Assembly: GCA_028868335.1 (NCBI GenBank)
Contig: JAGWUU010000105.1
Coordinates: 1 to 10,000 of the forward strand
Length of the DNA stretch: 10,000 nucleotides
Direction: 5' to 3'
From: Sphingomonadales bacterium
GTDB lineage: Bacteria; Pseudomonadota; Alphaproteobacteria; Sphingomonadales; Sphingomonadaceae
Shown here: positions 6,281-10,000 of the stretch, one piece after another
How positions within the stretch are numbered: the stretch's first letter is position 1
Layout: each line of letters opens with the position of its first letter
Notes under the pieces: generated by a model
What the model was told of the DNA's origin: nothing
Databases searched by the model: none
What the model saw: the letters and a program-made list of their open reading frames with translations, nothing else
Made by a program: the position numbers and the translations under genes

Positions 6281-6374
6281 TGCCATTCCCCTGTTCGACG
6301 AGTCGCCCACGACTTGCCAAAACGGCCCGATTGTAGGAAAGTCAAAAAACCAATCTGGTTAGCAAAGGTGACAC
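6281..6374. promoter_or_regulatory. Divergent regulatory region with a small dyad
   Basis: This 94-base region serves the DUF6456 gene on one side and the XRE regulator on the other. It holds an A-rich tract at 6344-6349 and the dyad AACCA-ATC-TGGTT at 6348-6360, which is a plausible half-helix operator for a HTH repressor, just upstream of the AAGG ribosome binding site (6365-6368) of the regulator. On the minus strand AGGGGA at 6292-6287 is the ribosome binding site of the DUF6456 gene. No convincing -35/-10 pair is visible for either gene. Confidence 0.4.
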
Positions 6375-6947
6375 ATGATCAACCGCATCCGCGACATCCG
6401 CCGCGAAAAGGGCCTGACCCTTGCCGACGTCGCCGCACGTTGTTCGCCGCCGACAACAGCCCAGACCATCGGCCGACTCGAAACGGGCACGCGCCAACTC
6501 TCGCTCACCTGGATGAACCGCATTGCGTCCGCGCTGGGGGTCGATCCCCAACTGCTGGTGCGCGGTGAGCAAGCAGTGCGGCCTATGTATGTCGCGCGCC
6601 TCACCGCCGACGGCGCCGAGGCCCTCCCCTCCCCGCGCGAAGCCATTCTCCCCACCGCGTTGGGAGGAGAAGGCGCGTTGCTTGCCCTCGCAATTGAAGC
6701 TCCGGTCGGCCAGTATCGGGCTGGCGATCAGGTCTGGTTGCGCCGGGTCGAGCCTTCCGATTACCCACGCTTGCTCAATCGCGACGTACTCGCCCCTCGG
6801 TCGGGCGGACGCTTTGCTTTCGGCAGGATGATCGACCGCGATGCACACCGGGTGGCGATTCTTCCGCCTGATCCCGGTCATCGGCAGGTCGTGGTTGATG
6901 GCCCGGCCTGGCTCGCCGTTGCTGAAATGCTGGTGCGCGCACTGTGA
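6375..6947 (+). CDS. XRE-family transcriptional regulator with a LexA-like tail
   Basis: A 190-residue protein. Residues 1-62 form a Cro/XRE helix-turn-helix: INRIRDIRREKGLTLADVAA, a recognition helix around TTAQTIGRLETGTRQLSL, then WMNRIASALGVDPQLLV. The C-terminal part, about 70-190, looks like the beta-rich fold that accompanies S24/LexA-type repressors: ALAIEAPVGQYRAGDQVWLR, a short strand FAFGRMIDRD and VVVDGPAW. In true S24 proteins a catalytic Ser precedes the GD motif. Here the segment reads APVGQYRAGD without Ser, and no Lys follows, so it would not self-cleave. The ATG at 6375 has AAGG about 6 bases upstream. Its TGA overlaps the glycosyltransferase GTG, so the two are coupled. Targets are unknown; autoregulation through the dyad at 6348-6360 is an inference. 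Confidence 0.87.
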   Translation: MINRIRDIRREKGLTLADVAARCSPPTTAQTIGRLETGTRQLSLTWMNRIASALGVDPQLLVRGEQAVRPMYVARLTADGAEALPSPREAILPTALGGEGALLALAIEAPVGQYRAGDQVWLRRVEPSDYPRLLNRDVLAPRSGGRFAFGRMIDRDAHRVAILPPDPGHRQVVVDGPAWLAVAEMLVRAL

Positions 6948-8125
6948 GCAAACTGCGGGTCCTCTCGCTTTCCACGCTCTACCCCAATGTCCTCACCCCC
7001 AACTTTGGGGTCTTTGTGGAACGGCAGATGCAGGCGGTGGCCAAGCGTGGCGACGCCGATCTGGTGATGGTCAATCCGCTGGGCATTCCGCCCTTCCCCC
7101 TCTCGTTGCATCCCCGTTACCGGGCACTGGGCAGGTTGCCATCCACCGAGGAGCGCGGTGGCGTCAGCCTGCTCCGCCCCCACTTCGCCTTGATCCCTGG
7201 CATCGGCGCCCATCGCAACGCTCGCGCCGAAGCGGGCGCAGTGCTGCCGATTGCCCGCGACCTCCACGCAGCAAAGCCGTTCGACGTGATCGACGCGCAG
7301 TTCTTCTATCCCGACGGCCCCGCGGCGATAGCGGTCGGCGCGGCGTTGGGCCTGCCGGTATCGATCAAGGCGCGCGGCGCGGACATTCACCACTGGGGCA
7401 CCATCCCCGCAACGCGCGAACAGGTAGTGACCGCCGGGCGTGCCGCGCAGGGATTGCTGGCCGTGTCGCAGGGACTGGTCGACGACATGGTCGCCATGGG
7501 CATGCCGCGCGACAAGATCGCCGTGCACCGCACCGGCCTAAATGCTGATCTGTTCCGCCCCTACGATCGACGCCTGTGCCGCGACCAGTTGGGGCTTCCG
7601 CGCGAGGTTCCGGTATTGGCGACGGTGGGCGCGCTGATCCCGCGCAAGGGCCAGGCTTTTGCGATCGAAGCCCTCGCGTCGATTCCTGACGCCATTCTGA
7701 TCCTCGCCGGGACGGGTGCGGACGAAAGCGCGCTCAGAAGCCTTGCCGAACGGCTGGGCCTTGCCGAACGGGTACGATTTCTCGGGGCCGTTCCGCATGG
7801 GGACCTGCCGATCGTCCTGAACGCCGCGGACATCTTTGTCCTGCCGACCGCCAGCGAGGGCCTCGCCAATGCCTGGGTGGAGGCGCTGGCCTGCGGAACG
7901 CCGGTGGTGACCACGCCAATTCCCGGGGCAAGGGAACTGATCACCAATCCTGCGTGGGGACGGCTGGTTCAGCGCGACGCTGCCGCGATCGCCAGCGCTA
8001 CGCGGGAACTGCTTGCCGAACGCCCATCACCGGAAGCGGTGCGTGAGGCAGTCGCCGGTTTCAGTTGGGACGCCAATGCCGAAACGCTGGTTGCCCATTG
8101 GCGCAAGCTGGCGCGGCGGGATTAA
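6944..8125 (+). CDS. GT4-family glycosyltransferase
   Basis: Retaining GT-B glycosyltransferase of 393 residues, the usual size. The N-terminal Rossmann half starts RVLSLSTLYPN (5-15), with FGVFVERQM following. ARGADIHHWG (143-152) is the acceptor-side motif of this family. The C-terminal half carries GALIPRKGQ (229-237), AGTG at about 255-258, and the EX7E motif E305-GLANAWV-E313 followed by ALACGTPVVTT, the nucleotide-sugar site of GT4. These features indicate transfer of a sugar from a nucleotide donor, probably to a cell-surface glycan or lipid, but donor and acceptor cannot be named. It starts at GTG 6944 inside the GTGA overlap with the regulator and lacks its own ribosome binding site. 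It converges on secF, sharing TTAA at 8122-8125 for both stops. It is not set among other polysaccharide genes. Confidence 0.92.
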   Translation: MSKLRVLSLSTLYPNVLTPNFGVFVERQMQAVAKRGDADLVMVNPLGIPPFPLSLHPRYRALGRLPSTEERGGVSLLRPHFALIPGIGAHRNARAEAGAVLPIARDLHAAKPFDVIDAQFFYPDGPAAIAVGAALGLPVSIKARGADIHHWGTIPATREQVVTAGRAAQGLLAVSQGLVDDMVAMGMPRDKIAVHRTGLNADLFRPYDRRLCRDQLGLPREVPVLATVGALIPRKGQAFAIEALASIPDAILILAGTGADESALRSLAERLGLAERVRFLGAVPHGDLPIVLNAADIFVLPTASEGLANAWVEALACGTPVVTTPIPGARELITNPAWGRLVQRDAAAIASATRELLAERPSPEAVREAVAGFSWDANAETLVAHWRKLARRD

Positions 8126-9099
8126 CCCCGCTCGCGCGCCAGGCGTTCCTGCTTTTCCAGCGCCGTCTCGGCGGGCACGAAGCTGCTCGACGTCACCTTG
8201 AGCCAGACGAGAATTGGCGCGGCCATGTAGATCGAGCTGTAGGTGCCGACGAAGATGCCCAGCGTGATCGCCGCGGTGAAGCCGAAGATCACCTTGGGGC
8301 CAAGCAACAGCAGCGCGGTCAGCGTGATCAGCATCGTGAGCGAGGTCATCACCGTGCGCGCCAGCGTCTCGTTGACCGAAAGATCAAGCAGTTCCGGCAG
8401 TTGCATCCTGCGGAATTTCTTCAGATTCTCGCGGACCCGATCGTAAACCACGATGGTATCGTTCAGCGAATAGCCGATAAGCGTCAGTATGGCGGCGACG
8501 ATATTGAGGTCGAACTCCATCTGGGTGATGGCGAACATCCCCAGCGTCAACGAAACGTCGTGGAACAACGACAGCAATGCGCCCACGCCGAACTGCCATT
8601 CGAACCGCAACCAGATGTAGATCGAAATCGCGATCATCGCGAGGCCCAGCGCCATCATGCCTGTGCGGAACAGCTCGCCAGAAACCTTGCCCGACACCGA
8701 ATCGACACCGTCGACGCGAGCGTCGGGATGGGCCTGCTTGATCGCTGCGGTGATCGTCTTGGCCATGGCATCGGACTTCGAGGCATCGCCTTCCGATCCC
8801 TTGGGCAGCTTCATCCGGATCGAAACCTGGTTGGGCTGGCCAAATCGCTGGATCGTCGGTTCTCCGAAGCCCAGCCTTTCGACTTCGCCGCGCAGCTTGG
8901 CGACCGGTGCTTCCGCACTTTGGGTGAAGGTCACGCGAATCATCTGGCCGCCGATGAAATCAACGCCAAGATTGAGGCCCTGGGTCAGGATCATGACCCA
9001 CGAGGCGATGACCAGAAGGGCCGAGACAATGAAGAACGGCACCCGCCACTTGAGGAAGTGGATGTTGGTGTCGTCGGGAACGAGCTTGAGCAGACGCAT
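8122..9099 (-). CDS. secF: Protein translocase subunit SecF
   Basis: Inner-membrane partner of SecD that uses the proton gradient to help release secreted proteins from the SecYEG channel on the periplasmic side. It has 325 residues, typical of the family. The first membrane helix is about 21-38 and is followed by GLNLGVDFIGGQM, the conserved D/F-I-G-G motif. A periplasmic P4-like domain spans about 50-140. Helices 2-6 run from about 143 to 300 and contain FHDVSLTLGMFA and the motif GYSLNDTIVVYDRVRENLKK at about 209-228, which includes the functional Asp and Arg. The ATG at 9099 has AAGGG 8 bases upstream, overlapping the secD stop codon. SecD and SecF are separate genes here, not fused. The tail beyond about 305 is charged and cytoplasmic. 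Confidence 0.97.
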   Translation of the reverse strand: MRLLKLVPDDTNIHFLKWRVPFFIVSALLVIASWVMILTQGLNLGVDFIGGQMIRVTFTQSAEAPVAKLRGEVERLGFGEPTIQRFGQPNQVSIRMKLPKGSEGDASKSDAMAKTITAAIKQAHPDARVDGVDSVSGKVSGELFRTGMMALGLAMIAISIYIWLRFEWQFGVGALLSLFHDVSLTLGMFAITQMEFDLNIVAAILTLIGYSLNDTIVVYDRVRENLKKFRRMQLPELLDLSVNETLARTVMTSLTMLITLTALLLLGPKVIFGFTAAITLGIFVGTYSSIYMAAPILVWLKVTSSSFVPAETALEKQERLARERG

Positions 9100-9107
9100 G
9101 GCAGCGG

Positions 9108-9112
9108 CCCTT
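9108..9112 (-). promoter_or_regulatory. secF ribosome binding site overlapping secD stop
   Basis: AAGGG on the minus strand at 9112-9108 includes two bases of the secD TAA (9113-9111) and is 8 bases before the secF ATG. This arrangement favours coupled translation of the two subunits. Confidence 0.65.
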
Positions 9113-10000
9113 AAATGTTCAGATCATGCGGCCGCGCGCGGCGCAACCAGCCGGCGACCCACATGCGGGTAATGGTGACGGCGGTAAAAACCGACGTGAT
9201 GATGCCGATCACCAGCACCACCGCGAAGCCCTTCACCGGCCCCGAGCCGAAAAAGAACATCAGCGTCGCGGCAATGATGTTGGTTATGTTGGCGTCAAAG
9301 ATCGCGCGGCTGGCTTCCTTGTACCCCATTTCCACCGCCTGGACGACACGGCGTCCGCGCTTTCGTTCCTCACGGATACGTTCGTTGATCAGCACATTCG
9401 CGTCGACCGCGGCACCGATCGTCAAGACGAACCCGGCGATGCCCGGCAAGGTCAGGGTGGTGCCCATGATCGCCATGACCCCAAGGATCATCATCACGTT
9501 GAACACCAACGCAAGGTCGGCATAGACGCCGAAACGGCCATAAGTGAAAAGGATCAGCAGAACGACGGCCATGGTGCCGACCGCCATGGCGATCATGCCC
9601 TTGTGGATCGAGTCGGCGCCGAGGTCCGGCCCAACCGAGCGTTCTTCAACCACCTTGAGATCGACAGGCAGCGCACCCGACCGCAAGGCGATGGCAAGCT
9701 GGTTGGCGCTGTCACTTGTGAAACTGCCGGAAATACGGGCGGTTCCGCCGATGATCGGCTCTTCGATCACCGGGGCGGAGAGAACCTTGCCGTCAAGGAT
9801 GATCGCGAAAGGCTTCTTGACGTTTTCGGTCGTCAGCTTGGCAAACTTGGCGCCGCCCTGCTGGTCGAAGGTGATAGTGACGATCGACTGATTGTTGCGA
9901 TCGTCGTTGCCCGGCTGGGCGTTGGAAAGCTGATCTCCCTTGATCCCGCCAAGCCGCTTGACCGCCAAGGGCGCGCCACCATCCTTTGTGGGGTTCTGGA
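9111..10000 (-). CDS. secD: Protein translocase subunit SecD, 3' part only
   Basis: SecD works with SecF in proton-driven protein export. The frame is open from the right edge (QNPTKDGGAPLAVKRLGG...) to the TAA at 9113-9111, giving 295 residues, roughly the C-terminal half of a protein of about 530. The TTG at 9968 is internal. The visible part holds the end of the large periplasmic domain (NQSIVTITFDQQGGAKFAKL, GKVLSAPVIEEPIIGG, ANQLAIALRSGALPVDL, VGPDLG) and then about five membrane helices. These include GIAGFVLTIGAAVDANVLIN followed by ERIREE, the conserved D-A-N-V-L-I motif between helices 4 and 5, and the YKEASRAIFDANITNI segment. All are intact. The 5' part lies outside the window, usually preceded by yajC. 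The gap to secF is 11 bases. Confidence 0.96.
   Translation of the reverse strand, partial: QNPTKDGGAPLAVKRLGGIKGDQLSNAQPGNDDRNNQSIVTITFDQQGGAKFAKLTTENVKKPFAIILDGKVLSAPVIEEPIIGGTARISGSFTSDSANQLAIALRSGALPVDLKVVEERSVGPDLGADSIHKGMIAMAVGTMAVVLLILFTYGRFGVYADLALVFNVMMILGVMAIMGTTLTLPGIAGFVLTIGAAVDANVLINERIREERKRGRRVVQAVEMGYKEASRAIFDANITNIIAATLMFFFGSGPVKGFAVVLVIGIITSVFTAVTITRMWVAGWLRRARPHDLNI

Noticed and set aside
7740..7771. Direct repeat of CCTTGCCGAACG in the glycosyltransferase gene
   Set aside because: It encodes LAERLGLAERV, a helix repeat common in this family with the genome's preferred codons. It is not a mobile or regulatory repeat.
8065..9114. Plus-strand open frame of 349 codons opposite secF
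   Set aside because: It is antisense to secF, very rich in R, H, D and Q, and lacks any family pattern.
1..10000. Possible new defence, mobile or biosynthetic system
   Set aside because: All substantial genes fall into known housekeeping or regulatory families. There is no integrase, transposase, nuclease, toxin pair, phage gene or repeat-spacer array.

Overview
The window looks like the chromosome of a Sphingomonadales alphaproteobacterium (Novosphingobium, Sphingobium or a close relative). This is inferred from the high GC content, the dense gene packing, the DUF6456 protein, the pairing of a PepSY protein with a two-component system, and two types of hairpin-forming interspersed repeat I associate with sphingomonad genomes. 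I see no RNA gene, insertion sequence, prophage, CRISPR array or replication origin. No stretch over 300 bases lacks a gene.

Layout. (1) 1-366 (+) is the 3' part of a DUF2059 protein. (2) 370-3803 (-) reads, in transcription order, as a class IV (D-amino-acid type) aminotransferase, a secreted PepSY protein, an OmpR-type response regulator and a PhoQ-like sensor kinase. The first two overlap by ATGA, so the set is probably one operon joining D-amino-acid chemistry to an envelope-sensing two-component system. Two copies of a hairpin repeat lie at the kinase 5' end. (3) 3871-5664 (+) is a Uup-like ABC-F ATPase, divergent from the aminotransferase, with a second kind of repeat carried in frame in a linker. 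(4) 5672-5806 (-) holds the tail of a TM2-domain membrane protein whose front half is missing, followed upstream by an intact DUF6456 gene (5807-6280, -). (5) 6375-8125 (+) is an XRE-type regulator with a GTGA overlap into a GT4 glycosyltransferase. (6) 8122-10000 (-) is secF and the 3' part of secD, the Sec translocon accessory proteins.

Most of this is ordinary housekeeping DNA, and I find no convincing new defence, mobile or biosynthetic system. The points most worth a second look are the repeat doublet that seems to supply the kinase's start codon and ribosome binding site, the repeat translated inside Uup, the aminotransferase/PepSY/two-component coupling, the TM2 remnant, and the translationally coupled regulator and glycosyltransferase.
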